Assembly: GCF_007874125.1 (NCBI RefSeq) | Contig: NZ_CP040128.1 | Span: forward strand, 2,914,001 to 2,978,000 | Direction of reading: 5' to 3' | Length of the DNA: 64,000 bases | Source: Noviherbaspirillum sp. UKPF54 | GTDB taxonomy: Bacteria > Pseudomonadota > Gammaproteobacteria > Burkholderiales > Burkholderiaceae_D | Shown: positions 19,578 to 28,806 of the stretch, piece by piece | Numbering within the stretch: the first letter of the stretch is position 1 | How the letters are laid out: each line of letters starts with the position of its first letter | Translations under genes and position numbers: made by a program | The notes under the pieces: model-generated | What the model was told of the DNA's origin: nothing | The model's input: only the letters and a program-made list of their open reading frames with translations | Database searches by the model: none

Positions 19578-19769
19578 TTAAATAGCAACCATCTCGAAAT
19601 CTTCCTTGCGCGCGCCGCATTCCGGGCATGTCCAATTCATCGGCACATCCTCCCAGCGCGTTCCCGGTGCAATGCCCTCTTCCGGCAGGCCGGCCGCCTC
19701 GTCATAAACCCAGCCGCAAATCAGGCACATCCAAGTCTTGTATTCGATCGTCGTTTCGTTGTTACTCAC
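19578..19769 (-). CDS. Rubredoxin
   Basis: A small iron-sulfur-type electron carrier that binds one iron through four cysteines. Using GTG 19769 (AAGGG upstream) gives 63 residues with C15-x-x-C18 (MCLICGWVYDE) and C48-x-x-C51 (CPECGARKEDFE). A TTG at 19790 would add seven residues that do not look conserved. The gene is divergent from the ThiD-like gene and is encoded as a single unit upstream of pilG. Its redox partners are not visible in the window. Confidence 0.94.
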   Translation of the reverse strand: MSNNETTIEYKTWMCLICGWVYDEAAGLPEEGIAPGTRWEDVPMNWTCPECGARKEDFEMVAI

Positions 19770-19826
19770 AGTTGACTGCCCTTCAATCAAGTAAAATGCA
19801 AAGTCGAATATCTTAATCTACCGGCC

Positions 19827-20657
19827 GTGCAAAACCAAACCTCCCCTCTCATTCTGACTTTCGGCGCCACAGATCCTATCGGCGCGATCGGCATACAGGC
19901 GGACCTCGCGTCATTCGCGGCAATGGGATGCCATGGCTTGTCGGTGGTCACGTCGCTATTGATCGGCGACACGGCGCGCATCGAAGACATCCAGATGATC
20001 GACGCCGACTGGGTGGCCGATCAGGCCCGCATCGTGCTGGAAGACATGCCCGTGACGGCATTCAAGGTCGGCACGCCGGGCAGCATGGAAAGCGTCACCG
20101 TGATCGCGGAGATCGTGTCCGACTATCCCGACGTCCCACTGATCCTCGACCCGTTCATCTCGGCCATTCCCGACCAGGGACCGGACAGCGAAGACATGCT
20201 GGTCGCCATCCGCGAGCTGCTGATTCCGCAAACCACGCTGTTTCTGGCATCGGCCGTGGAACTGTCGCGCCTGGCCGAGACCTGGCGCGAACCGTCGGGC
20301 GAAGACATGCTGCCGCTGGACGTCATGCGCCTGATCGACATGGGCTGCGAATACGTCTTCGTCACCGGCACTCCCTCCGACGTGCATGACGTCGCCAATT
20401 CCCTGTTCGACGAATCGGGCCTGCTGCGCCAGGATAGCTGGCAGCGATTGCCCGGCTCCTTCAGCGGCGCCGGCAGCACCCTTTCCGCGACGATTGCGGC
20501 AATGCTCGCCAACGGCGTCGACGTGCCGGAGGCGGTGTTCGAAGCACAGGAATTCACGCACGCGGCGCTATCCCACGCGCACCGTCTCGGCATGGGCAAG
20601 CTCACGCCCGACCGCTACTTCTGGGCGCGCGAGCCCGACAGCGATTCAACCCAGTAA
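19827..20657 (+). CDS. ThiD-like hydroxymethylpyrimidine/phosphomethylpyrimidine kinase, divergent
   Basis: This ribokinase-fold protein (276 residues, GTG start) resembles the ThiD kinases of thiamine synthesis. The N-terminal substrate motif, usually GGAGIQAD, reads GAIGIQADLASFAAMG, and the C-terminal anion-hole motif, usually GTGCTLSAAI, reads GAGSTLSATI. The cysteine that acts as catalytic base in Salmonella ThiD is thus serine (S217). The C-terminus GMGKLTPDRYFW is intact. It precedes hemL by 24 bases. It may be a weak or altered-specificity kinase, so I leave the symbol empty. Confidence 0.8.
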   Translation: MQNQTSPLILTFGATDPIGAIGIQADLASFAAMGCHGLSVVTSLLIGDTARIEDIQMIDADWVADQARIVLEDMPVTAFKVGTPGSMESVTVIAEIVSDYPDVPLILDPFISAIPDQGPDSEDMLVAIRELLIPQTTLFLASAVELSRLAETWREPSGEDMLPLDVMRLIDMGCEYVFVTGTPSDVHDVANSLFDESGLLRQDSWQRLPGSFSGAGSTLSATIAAMLANGVDVPEAVFEAQEFTHAALSHAHRLGMGKLTPDRYFWAREPDSDSTQ

Positions 20658-20681
20658 TTCCCTCTCACCATCCTTTTTAAT

Positions 20682-21965
20682 ATGACATCCAGGAACGACA
20701 CCCTTTTTGCACGGGCGCAGATCAGCACCCCGGGCGGCGTCAACTCGCCGGTACGCGCATTCCGCTCGGTCGGCGGCTCGCCGCGTTTCATCACGCGCGC
20801 CGAAGGCGCCTACTTCTGGGACGCCGACGACAAGCGCTATATCGATTACATCGGCTCGTGGGGCCCGGCCATCGTCGGCCACGCGCATCCCGACGTCATC
20901 AAGGCAGTACAGGAGGCGGCCGCGCGCGGACTGTCCTTCGGCGCCCCGACCGAAGGCGAGATCGACATGGCCGAGGAAATCTGCCGCATCCTGCCTTCGG
21001 TCGAGCAGGTGCGACTGGTATCGTCCGGCACCGAAGCAGCGATGAGCGCATTGCGCCTGGCGCGCGGCGCGACCGGCCGCGACAAGATCATCAAGTTCGA
21101 GGGCTGCTATCACGGCCACGCCGACTCCCTGCTGGTCAAGGCCGGCAGCGGGCTGCTCACCTTCGGCAACCCGACCTCGGCCGGCGTGCCGGAAGACTTT
21201 GCCAAGCATACACTGGTACTCGACTATAACGATCCGCAACAACTGGAAGACGTGTTCGCGAAGATGGGCAGCGAAATCGCCTGCGTGATCGTCGAACCGG
21301 TGGCCGGCAACATGAACCTGGTGCGCGCTACGCCGGAATTCCTGCAAGCGATGCGCCGCCTGTGCTCGCAGCATGGCTCCGTGCTGATTTTCGACGAAGT
21401 GATGTGCGGCTTCCGCGTCGGCCTGGGCGGTGCGCAAACGCTGTTCGGCATCACGCCCGACCTGACGGTAATGGGTAAAGTCATCGGCGGCGGCATGCCG
21501 GTGGCGGCCTTCGGCGGACGCAAGGATTTGATGAAGCACCTGGCGCCGCTGGGCCCGGTCTACCAGGCGGGCACCTTGTCCGGCAATCCGGTAGCCGTCG
21601 CAGCCGGCATGGCCACGCTGAAACTGATCCAGAAGCCTGGCTTCTACGAGTACCTTTCGGCGCAAACCGCCAAGCTGGCGCAAGGTTTGTCGGCGGCGGC
21701 CAAGGATGCGGGCATCGCGTTCTGCGCCGACTCGGTGGGCGGCATGTTCGGCCTGTATTTCGCGCCGAGCATCCCGGGCAGCTATGTCGAGATGATGGCC
21801 TGCGACAAGTCCCGGTTCAACACGTTCTTCCATGCCATGCTGGATCTCGGCGTGTATCTCGCGCCGTCCGCGTTCGAAGCCGGATTCGTATCGGCGCAGC
21901 ATGACGACGCGGTGATCGATGCCACCATCGACGCAGCGCGCAAGGCGTTTGCATCCCTGAGCTAA
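20682..21965 (+). CDS. hemL: Glutamate-1-semialdehyde 2,1-aminomutase
   Basis: This PLP enzyme converts glutamate-1-semialdehyde to 5-aminolevulinate, the first committed tetrapyrrole precursor in the C5 pathway. The 427-residue length is normal. The PLP site is visible as [11 protein letters not shown] followed by [15 protein letters not shown], with the Schiff-base lysine near residue 266. [15 protein letters not shown] is the cofactor phosphate region. It closely follows the ThiD-like gene and is terminated by a strong hairpin before the convergent corA. Confidence 0.97.
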   Translation: MTSRNDTLFARAQISTPGGVNSPVRAFRSVGGSPRFITRAEGAYFWDADDKRYIDYIGSWGPAIVGHAHPDVIKAVQEAAARGLSFGAPTEGEIDMAEEICRILPSVEQVRLVSSGTEAAMSALRLARGATGRDKIIKFEGCYHGHADSLLVKAGSGLLTFGNPTSAGVPEDFAKHTLVLDYNDPQQLEDVFAKMGSEIACVIVEPVAGNMNLVRATPEFLQAMRRLCSQHGSVLIFDEVMCGFRVGLGGAQTLFGITPDLTVMGKVIGGGMPVAAFGGRKDLMKHLAPLGPVYQAGTLSGNPVAVAAGMATLKLIQKPGFYEYLSAQTAKLAQGLSAAAKDAGIAFCADSVGGMFGLYFAPSIPGSYVEMMACDKSRFNTFFHAMLDLGVYLAPSAFEAGFVSAQHDDAVIDATIDAARKAFASLS

Positions 21966-21978
21966 ACCGGCCCTTCGC

Positions 21979-22005
21979 ATGTCCGCGCAGAGAATGCGCG
22001 GACAT
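21979..22005. terminator. Hairpin between convergent hemL and corA
   Basis: A perfect 11-bp stem (ATGTCCGCGCA, 21979-21989, with 21995-22005) and a 5-base loop lie 14 bases after the hemL stop and 9 bases past the corA stop. Neither side has a good T-run, so it may act as a bidirectional terminator or an mRNA-stabilising structure. Confidence 0.65.
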
Positions 22006-22013
22006 CGCCCTCC

Positions 22014-22976
22014 TCAGAGCCAGCCGCGCCGGCGGAAATACCAGAACGGCACGACCGCGCTGGCCACCATCAACCCCAGCGCGAACGGATATCCCATATC
22101 CCATTGCAACTCGGGCAGAATCTTGAAGTTCATGCCGTAGATACTGGCGATGAGCGTCGGCGGCAGGAACGCGACCGACGCCACCGAGAAGATCTTGATG
22201 ATCTTGTTCTGGTTGATGTTGATGAAGCCGACGGTGGCATCCATCAGGAAGTTGATCTTGTCGAACAGGAAGGCGGTATGGCCGTCGAGCGATTCGATGT
22301 CGCGCAGGATCTGCCGCGCCTCTTCGAACTGTTCCGAATTGAGCAGGCGGCCGCGCATCAGGAAGCTCACCGCACGGCGCGTATCCATCATGTTGCGCCG
22401 AATGCGGCCGTTCAAGTCTTCTTCCTGCGCGATCGCATTCAGGGCCGCCGCCGCATCCTGGTCGTTCAATTCCTTTTGCAGCACGCTGCGGCTGACGTCT
22501 TCCAGGCTCTGGTAGATGCCTTCGAGCGCATCGGCCGAGTATTCGGCGTCGGTGGCGTACAGGTCGAGCAGCACATCCTTGTAATCGCCGATCGATCCGG
22601 GCCGCGAGCGCGCGCGCATGCGCACCAGCCGAAACACCGGCAAGTCGTCGGTGTGCATCGAAAACAGCATGTTTTTCGCGAGGATGAACGCGACCGTCAC
22701 GACCCGCGAAGGGCCGTCATCCTCTTCGAGCAGGAAATCGGTACGCAGGTGCAAGTCGCCGTTTTCCGCTTCGTAATAGCGGGCGGAGGCCTCGATATCC
22801 TTGACTTCGTCTTCGCCCGGCAGGGTCACGCCATAGATGCTCTTCACCCATGCGCGCTCCTCGTCGTTCGGATCGGTCAGATCGACCCATACCGGGGCCG
22901 ATCGCTCCAGGTCGAGCCTGCTTTCGATATTGACCTGATTCAACCGTCCGTTCTGCAAGACGAAAACATTAATCAT
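22014..22976 (-). CDS. corA: CorA-family magnesium/cobalt transporter
   Basis: A 320-residue inner-membrane divalent cation channel. The long N-terminal cytosolic funnel is acidic and helical. Two C-terminal membrane helices flank the pore signature YGMNF (within SIYGMNFKILPE), and the protein ends with basic RRRGWL. It transports Mg2+ and often Co2+ or Ni2+. The gene is monocistronic and convergent with hemL. The upstream 326 bases may hold a leader, but I could not fit an M-box or other Mg2+ sensor. Confidence 0.94.
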   Translation of the reverse strand: MINVFVLQNGRLNQVNIESRLDLERSAPVWVDLTDPNDEERAWVKSIYGVTLPGEDEVKDIEASARYYEAENGDLHLRTDFLLEEDDGPSRVVTVAFILAKNMLFSMHTDDLPVFRLVRMRARSRPGSIGDYKDVLLDLYATDAEYSADALEGIYQSLEDVSRSVLQKELNDQDAAAALNAIAQEEDLNGRIRRNMMDTRRAVSFLMRGRLLNSEQFEEARQILRDIESLDGHTAFLFDKINFLMDATVGFININQNKIIKIFSVASVAFLPPTLIASIYGMNFKILPELQWDMGYPFALGLMVASAVVPFWYFRRRGWL

Positions 22977-23302
22977 GTGCTCTCCCGGCCATGCGTGTCA
23001 TGACATGGCCCTCCCATGACGGGTAGCCATGGGTTGATTGAATGACAGGGAGCGCGACCATCTGGATAGTCAGGACGCGCCGCCCACCGGCTGTCGGCTA
23101 TCGGCGAGTGGCGCTTTGAGACGGTAAAGCACTAGCTTGCCGATCGATTGTCCGCTGATGGCTGACAAGTTGTACTGGGACTACCCAAGTCGGGTCTCCG
23201 GAAACAAAAACAGCGCAAGTGTACTGATAACGATAGCGGCAAGCAAGGGTCATCGGAAGGGGGTGCGTCGATTCGCCCAATGCCTGATTTATGTCCGCAA
23301 CC
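22977..23302. other. Intergenic region without a recognisable gene
   Basis: Upstream of corA and downstream of the DUF4124-type gene, both on the minus strand. The open frames here are short and lack family resemblance, and I see no tRNA, riboswitch core or strong terminator. It presumably carries the corA promoter. Confidence 0.5.
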
Positions 23303-23707
23303 TCAGCGCTGCATGGCCTTCTCGATCGCCTTGTCCCGCAGCGATTCCGGCATGTCGCTCCGCCGTAACGCCGGCGGCGCCTTCGGCGCTTCGATGCCTT
23401 TGGTGTCCTGTAATTCAAGCTGGCGGCTAGTCGGATTTCCGGCGCCGCATTCCACGTTGGAATAGATCACTTTGCCGTCGACCTGGCATTTACGGATTGC
23501 CGCGGATTTGTCCCGCCCGGCCTGCGCAGCGGTAGCTTGCAGGGCTTGTCCGGCATCGGTGCGCCGAGCGCGTTGCCAGGCGTCGCCGAACAGGTTGCGT
23601 TCATGGTGCATCGACAGCAGCGTGCCGACCGCCATCAGGGTCACCACACCGACGATAACGGCGGCCCAGAACAGGCTCAACTCGCCGCGCTGGTACTTCA
23701 TGTCCAT
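23303..23707 (-). CDS. Membrane-anchored DUF4124-like protein
   Basis: A 134-residue protein of unknown function. A single hydrophobic helix (about residues 11-32) follows a short basic start, placing the rest in the periplasm. The C-terminal half has the DUF4124-like pattern CQVDGKVIYSNVECGAG, with two cysteines that could form a disulfide, then a charged tail. Two starts, ATG 23707 and ATG 23701, are possible. It lies 15 bases downstream of mtgA in the same direction and may share its mRNA. Confidence 0.7.
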   Translation of the reverse strand: MDMKYQRGELSLFWAAVIVGVVTLMAVGTLLSMHHERNLFGDAWQRARRTDAGQALQATAAQAGRDKSAAIRKCQVDGKVIYSNVECGAGNPTSRQLELQDTKGIEAPKAPPALRRSDMPESLRDKAIEKAMQR

Positions 23708-23722
23708 CCACGCCCTCCGCTG

Positions 23723-24418
23723 TCAGGGAAGCTCGGCCGCGCCCATGCGGCGCAGGATCAGGTTGGTGCGGCGCGCCAGATAGGTCGAGGCACGGTTCTT
23801 GTCGTAGTAGCGCGGGCGCGGCAGCATGACGGCCAGCCGCGCGGCCTGGGCCGCGCTCAGGCTTGCGGCGGACGTGCCGTAGTAATGCCGGGCCGCGGCC
23901 TCGGCGCCGAACACGCCGTTGCCCCATTCAACGACATTCAGGTAAATCTCGAAGATACGCTCCTTATCCATCAGGAATTCGAGCATGTAGGTGATCACGA
24001 CTTCCTGCGCCTTGCGTGCATAGCTGCGGTCGCCCGACAGGAACAGGTTTTTCGCCAGTTGCTGGGTGATCGTGGAGCCGCCGGCGACCACCTTGCCCTT
24101 CCGTGAATTCTTCTCGTACGCCTTTTGCAGCGCGTCCCAGTCGATCCCCTCATGCTCGGAGAAATTCGAATCCTCCGAGGCGATGATGGCGCGCTTCAGG
24201 TTGTTCGAGATGTGGTCGTACGGCACCCACTTGTGCTGCAGCTGGGCATCGGGATTCTTTTCGCGCAGCACCGAAAGCTGGCGCCGCATGAAACTGGTCG
24301 AGTCAGGATTGTGGTCCACCCACCACCAGATCTGGATGAAGAAAAACAGCTGCATCACCAGCACGAACAGCACCGGCACCAGGACAAGCCACAGCAATAG
24401 CTTGCGCAGCGTCTTCAT
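23723..24418 (-). CDS. mtgA: Monofunctional peptidoglycan glycosyltransferase
   Basis: This 231-residue GT51 enzyme polymerises lipid II into glycan strands at the inner membrane, without a transpeptidase domain. One N-terminal membrane helix (about residues 8-30) is followed by the GT51 motifs [15 protein letters not shown], with the catalytic glutamate, [15 protein letters not shown], and [16 protein letters not shown]. It lies 6 bases after aroE, a conserved neighbour arrangement in Burkholderiales as far as I know. Confidence 0.95.
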   Translation of the reverse strand: MKTLRKLLLWLVLVPVLFVLVMQLFFFIQIWWWVDHNPDSTSFMRRQLSVLREKNPDAQLQHKWVPYDHISNNLKRAIIASEDSNFSEHEGIDWDALQKAYEKNSRKGKVVAGGSTITQQLAKNLFLSGDRSYARKAQEVVITYMLEFLMDKERIFEIYLNVVEWGNGVFGAEAAARHYYGTSAASLSAAQAARLAVMLPRPRYYDKNRASTYLARRTNLILRRMGAAELP

Positions 24419-24424
24419 GCGGCG

Positions 24425-25246
24425 TCAGAGCGCCGCGCGCAGTTCGGCGTACACCGGCGCCGTTTCCGGCCGCACGCCGCGCCAGACGTAAAAGGCTTCG
24501 GCCGCCTGCTCCACCAGCATGCCGAGCCCATCGCGCACGACGGCGCCATGCTGCGCGGCGAAGCGCATGAAAACGGTCGGCCCAGCGCCGTACATCATGT
24601 CGTAGGCGAATGCGCTTTCGCCGAAGACGGCCGGCGCAATAGGCGGCACATCGGCGCTCAGGCTGGCAGACGTCGCATTGATCACGATATCGAAGGGCTC
24701 CTGCAAGGCTTCAAAAGAGCACGAACGCACATTGCCCTTGCCGGCGAACTGTTGAACCAGTTCATCGGCCTTGGACAGGGTGCGGTTGGCGATCACCAGC
24801 TGCGCCGGCCGCTGCTGCAGCAGCGGCAGCAGCACGCCGCGCGTCGCCCCGCCGGCGCCGAGCAGCAGGAGCTTTTTCCCGCCGATGTCGACGCCAGCAT
24901 TGCGAACGATGTCGTTGACCAGGCCGATGCCGTCGGTGTTGTCGCCGGCGATCTGGCCATCGGCAAACGTCAGCGTATTGACCGCCCCGGCCGCCTGCGC
25001 GCGCTCGGTATGCGAGGCGGCAAGGGCATAGGCTTCCAGCTTGAACGGCACCGTCACGTTGGCGCCCTTGACGCCCCGCCCGATCAGCTCCCGCACGGTC
25101 CGCTCGAAGCCGTCGAGCGGCGCGAGAATACGCTCGTAGACCATGTCCTGGCCGGTCTGCGCGGCGAAGCGCGCATGGATTTCTGGCGATTTGCTGTGCG
25201 CGATCGGGTTGCCGATGACGACGTAACGGTCCACTGGTCCGGTCAA
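24425..25246 (-). CDS. aroE: Shikimate dehydrogenase
   Basis: This 273-residue enzyme reduces 3-dehydroshikimate to shikimate with NADPH in aromatic amino-acid synthesis. The substrate-binding segments NPIAHSKSP and NVTVPFK, with the catalytic lysine, are present, and the dinucleotide loop is LLGAGGATRG. Its start overlaps the stop of the TonB-like gene by 4 bases (ATGA). aroQ, the preceding pathway enzyme, is encoded 7 kb away in this window. Confidence 0.96.
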   Translation of the reverse strand: MTGPVDRYVVIGNPIAHSKSPEIHARFAAQTGQDMVYERILAPLDGFERTVRELIGRGVKGANVTVPFKLEAYALAASHTERAQAAGAVNTLTFADGQIAGDNTDGIGLVNDIVRNAGVDIGGKKLLLLGAGGATRGVLLPLLQQRPAQLVIANRTLSKADELVQQFAGKGNVRSCSFEALQEPFDIVINATSASLSADVPPIAPAVFGESAFAYDMMYGAGPTVFMRFAAQHGAVVRDGLGMLVEQAAEAFYVWRGVRPETAPVYAELRAAL

Positions 25247-26130
25247 TTCATTCCCTCCCGCATGGTCGCCTGCAAGCCTTCGCGCGTGAAGTCGAACAGC
25301 GCGGTCATTACCCAGACATCGCCCCGCGACGAACGCATGTTCTGCGGGAAGACGCCAAACGGCGCCGAACGGCGGATGATGCGCTTGGCAGCCTCATCGA
25401 GCGCCGGATTGCCGGAGGGACGGTCGATGGTGATGCCGTTGTCGCCGTCGGCGCCGTACAGCTTCCCGTCCTGGAACACCGAGATCGAAATCATCACCTT
25501 GCCATACAGCGGCTTTCCATCCTTCTGCGGGAAGTTCAGGGTGCCGATCTGCTCGATGCGGCGGCGCACGCTGTCGTAATACATCGCATGGCCGACTTCG
25601 CGAGTGCTCGGCGAGATGAAGGTTTTCTTCGGGCGCTTGTTCTCGTCCTCGATGCGCTTGGCGATCTCTGCCTCGCGCCGCATGATTTCGCGCGCGCTCT
25701 CGGCCATGTCGGCGCCATCCGGCTGCGCCTGCGCATCCGGACGGCGCTGGTCCTTCACCGGCGCCGACTTGAAGTGCGCCTTTTTATTCAGCTGGGTCAG
25801 CATGCGCTGCTGCTTTTCGAGTTCCTCGATGCGGCGCTGCAGCGCCTTCATCGCTTCACCGTCTTCGCTCTTGCGCATGTCCGGCAAGGGCGATGTGGCG
25901 CGCCCCTTCTCGGCATTGCCGCCGCCATCGAGATTGGCTTGCGCCAGCGCGTCGGCCTTGAGCGGCTTCCTGTCATGCTTGGCGTTGACGAGAATGACTT
26001 CCAGGCCAGGGTCGACCGGCTTGAAGCGGAAGGCATCGGGCGCGGCGAATCGCACTGCCAGCAACGCGCCGTGCAACAGCACCGAGGCCGCCACGGCGAT
26101 GGACAACGTGCGGTTTTGATCAAATAGCAT
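25243..26130 (-). CDS. TonB-like energy transducer protein
   Basis: A 295-residue protein with one N-terminal membrane helix (about residues 8-28, SIAVAASVLLHGALLAV). A long charged coiled-coil or linker region rich in Lys, Glu and Arg (about 60-175) follows, then a TonB C-terminal-like domain near 190-285 (GKVMISISVFQDGKLYG, LDEAAKRIIRRSAPFG). No exbB or exbD is nearby. The linker is not Pro-rich as in classic TonB, so a structural envelope role is also possible. It is translationally coupled to aroE. Confidence 0.75.
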   Translation of the reverse strand: MLFDQNRTLSIAVAASVLLHGALLAVRFAAPDAFRFKPVDPGLEVILVNAKHDRKPLKADALAQANLDGGGNAEKGRATSPLPDMRKSEDGEAMKALQRRIEELEKQQRMLTQLNKKAHFKSAPVKDQRRPDAQAQPDGADMAESAREIMRREAEIAKRIEDENKRPKKTFISPSTREVGHAMYYDSVRRRIEQIGTLNFPQKDGKPLYGKVMISISVFQDGKLYGADGDNGITIDRPSGNPALDEAAKRIIRRSAPFGVFPQNMRSSRGDVWVMTALFDFTREGLQATMREGMN

Positions 26131-26223
26131 TACGCGTAAACAAGACGGCGATTGCAGAAGGATGGAATTTTACGATAAAGGCCGTACGGAAAGTGTTGTG
26201 AATAGCGGCGAATAATGCCGTCT

Positions 26224-28218
26224 TTATTGCTGTTGCACCGATTCGGCGGCGGCTTCCTCTTCGCTTGCGGCGTCTTCATCTTCCGCCACCAGCGCCGATG
26301 CCTCCTCGATATCGGCCGGCCCCGTCGTCATTTCGATCAGCCTGGCCTCGATCGTGAGGTCGACTTCGTCCCAGCGGATCAGATCGAGCTTGACGTGTGC
26401 GCCGCGCGCGGCTTGCGGCATGCCGGGCAAGCGAATGATTAACGGAATGTCAACCAGGCGCAGCACTTCATCCTTCAGCACCACGGCATCGACCTGGCGC
26501 GCATTTTCCTGCGCCAGCCAGCGCAAGCACCAGTAGCGCTCCATGCCGGACTGGAAGTCGGCGTAGGCCGAATAGGCGGCGTCGAACGCGGAAACGATCG
26601 CGAACAAGTCCGCGTCCTTGGGCTTGAACGGCGCCACCAGCGGCGCGGTCACTCCATGCTCGGCGCAGGCCAGGATCTGCCACTGGTTCACCAGGTCGGT
26701 GTAGCGCCGCAGCGGCGAGGTGCTCCAGGCGTACTGGTCGACGCCCAGCCCCTGGTGTGGCGCCGCGTGCGTCACCATCCGCACCTGCATCTTCGCCGCC
26801 CAGCCGCCACCGCCGCCGCCCTGGCTGCGATAAATGCCGGGCACGCCATGGTCGTGCATGAGCTTTCCCCAGGTGCTGTTGGCAAAGATCATCAGCTCGG
26901 CGACGATCTTGTCCAGCGGCGCACCGCGCTTGCGGCGCAGGATGGAAACGACGTCGTCTTCCACGTAGAAGTTGAAGTCGACGCGATTGGTCTGCTCCGG
27001 CTTCAGGCCGAAACTCTCGCGCTTGGCCATGCGTGCCTTTTCCAGCACTTGCGCCCATTGCCACAGCAAGGCGATCTCGTCCTTGTGCGCATACTCGCCG
27101 GCGCCGGCCGCCAGGTTTTCCTCGGTGACCAGCTCGTCCAGGTCGTTGTGCCGCAGGTTGGCCGCGATCGGCACCGATTCCGCCCGGGTCTCGGTCGACA
27201 CGACCGACCAGTCGGCCGGGTCGAGCGTCGCGTACAAGGAGACGGCCGGGCAAGTCTTGCCTTCAGCCAGCGTGAACGCGTCGACCAGTTCGTCGGGCAG
27301 CATGGTGATTTTGTCGCCCGGCATATAAACGGTCGACAGGCGCTGCCGCGCAATGGCGTCGATCGCATCGCCGCGCTTGATGCCGAGCGCCGGGGCGGCG
27401 ATGTGGATGCCGACCCGCACCTTGCCGTCGGCCAGGTGGACGACCGACAAGGCATCGTCGATCTCGGTCGTGGTCACATCGTCGATCGAAAAGGCGCGCA
27501 CGTCGGCCACCGGCAGCGCAGCCACCGTGGGAAGATCGATGGATGGAAAGCCGGTCCCCTTCGGAAAATGCTCGAACAGGAATTTCGCCAGATGCAGCTC
27601 CTTGGGCGAGCCGATGCCGCCCGCGGCCAGCATCAGGCGCTGCGGCGACGTCTGCAGTTCGGCGCTGGCGGTCTCCAGCGCCTTGTATTCGATGCTGTTC
27701 TTGTCGGGCTTGAACAGCAGCTGCAACGCCAGCGGCTTCATCGCTTCCGGCAACCGGTGCGACTTCAGTTCCTCGGCATATTGCGCCTGGATCAGCGCCT
27801 GCTGCTTTTTCTTTTCGATGCCGGTCAGGGCGGCTTTCAGCGACGCCTCCGGCGCCGCCTTGTAGCGTCCCTTGCCTTTCTTGTAGAAATAGACGGGGGC
27901 GCTGTGCAGGCGCAACAGCAATCCGGCGGCCTCGTCGGGCCGGGGAGTGTGGCCGAAATATTCGGCGCCCAGCTCGGCGAAGCCGAACTCTTCTCCGCCG
28001 GCCACTTCCCATAAAAAATCCAGGTCGATGTCGTCAGCAATCGCCTGCGCATCGGCCATCAGCTGCACCGGCTCCGGTGCGGCGAATTGCAGCAGCACGT
28101 CGCGCGCCTTGACCTTGGTGCGTTTGCCGGTCTGCATTTCGACCTGGTACGCCTCGCCTTGTTGCGACAACACCGTGCCGGCCTTGAAGTCGCCGGATTC
28201 CTCGAAAAAGAGATTCAT
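26224..28218 (-). CDS. RNase II/RNB-family exoribonuclease
   Basis: A 664-residue 3'-5' exoribonuclease-type protein. The RNB catalytic core appears as FSIDDVTTTEIDDALSVV, then VGIHIAAP and the later RYTDLVNQWQ segment. In E. coli RNase II the active-site aspartates follow the pattern D-x5-D-x-D-D; here the second is glutamate (TEIDD). Many beta-proteobacterial relatives probably share this, but it is worth checking. The C-terminus ends in an acidic and Gln-rich tail instead of an obvious S1 domain. It is separated by 93 bases from the TonB-like gene. Confidence 0.85.
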   Translation of the reverse strand: MNLFFEESGDFKAGTVLSQQGEAYQVEMQTGKRTKVKARDVLLQFAAPEPVQLMADAQAIADDIDLDFLWEVAGGEEFGFAELGAEYFGHTPRPDEAAGLLLRLHSAPVYFYKKGKGRYKAAPEASLKAALTGIEKKKQQALIQAQYAEELKSHRLPEAMKPLALQLLFKPDKNSIEYKALETASAELQTSPQRLMLAAGGIGSPKELHLAKFLFEHFPKGTGFPSIDLPTVAALPVADVRAFSIDDVTTTEIDDALSVVHLADGKVRVGIHIAAPALGIKRGDAIDAIARQRLSTVYMPGDKITMLPDELVDAFTLAEGKTCPAVSLYATLDPADWSVVSTETRAESVPIAANLRHNDLDELVTEENLAAGAGEYAHKDEIALLWQWAQVLEKARMAKRESFGLKPEQTNRVDFNFYVEDDVVSILRRKRGAPLDKIVAELMIFANSTWGKLMHDHGVPGIYRSQGGGGGGWAAKMQVRMVTHAAPHQGLGVDQYAWSTSPLRRYTDLVNQWQILACAEHGVTAPLVAPFKPKDADLFAIVSAFDAAYSAYADFQSGMERYWCLRWLAQENARQVDAVVLKDEVLRLVDIPLIIRLPGMPQAARGAHVKLDLIRWDEVDLTIEARLIEMTTGPADIEEASALVAEDEDAASEEEAAAESVQQQ

Positions 28219-28242
28219 CGATTGCTTTGCTTATATTAGAAA

Positions 28243-28806
28243 CTATGTTCGTGTCAGCCCGGCGATTGCCGGCAGAAACAGCTCGGTAACCAGCAGCACG
28301 CCGTTCTTGCGGCGATACAGGCAGCGGCGCGCGAACAGCGGAAAGTCGACCGCGTCGTCGCCCACTGCCTCGCGCGCCCGCTGCGCCAGCGGATGCTGCG
28401 CGCGCAACCGCGCGAACTGCAAGGTGCCGCGCACCACGCGCGGGTCGCCGAAAAGGGTAGTGCCGAGCGAGCGCTCGCCCAGCGTGCCGAAAAACGGCCA
28501 GTCGGAAGTGGTCGCACTCAAGGGCACGACCGTATGCGCGTAGACGACCGGGCAGCCGTCGCACTGCAGCAGCACTTCCCGCTCCTGCACGCAGGCGCGG
28601 CGCGGCAGGTCAATCATCGCGCGCTCGTCAGCCAGGCAGAAAGCATGCGCCTGGCGCAGGCGGCGCACCCGAAAATGCCGGCTGTGCGCCATCAGCTTGA
28701 CTGTCAGCGACTCCTTGTCGGTCAGCCAGCCGCGCATTGCGCGCGTCGGGTTGACCCCGTTTACATGCGACACCCAGCGCGCATGCCCTACTGCATGAAA
28801 TGTCAC
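28243..28806 (-). CDS. ubiC: Chorismate pyruvate-lyase
   Basis: UbiC removes pyruvate from chorismate to give 4-hydroxybenzoate for ubiquinone synthesis. The protein shows the family pattern: an N-terminal WLTDKESLT region, VLLQCDGCPVVYAHTVVP, LGTTLFGDPRV and a final RRKNGVLLVTELFLP. I place the start at GTG 28806, which overlaps the yqiA-like stop by 4 bases (GTGA) and gives 187 residues. An ATG at 28830 would add eight residues. ispB, also a ubiquinone gene, is elsewhere in the window. Confidence 0.88.
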   Translation of the reverse strand: MTFHAVGHARWVSHVNGVNPTRAMRGWLTDKESLTVKLMAHSRHFRVRRLRQAHAFCLADERAMIDLPRRACVQEREVLLQCDGCPVVYAHTVVPLSATTSDWPFFGTLGERSLGTTLFGDPRVVRGTLQFARLRAQHPLAQRAREAVGDDAVDFPLFARRCLYRRKNGVLLVTELFLPAIAGLTRT

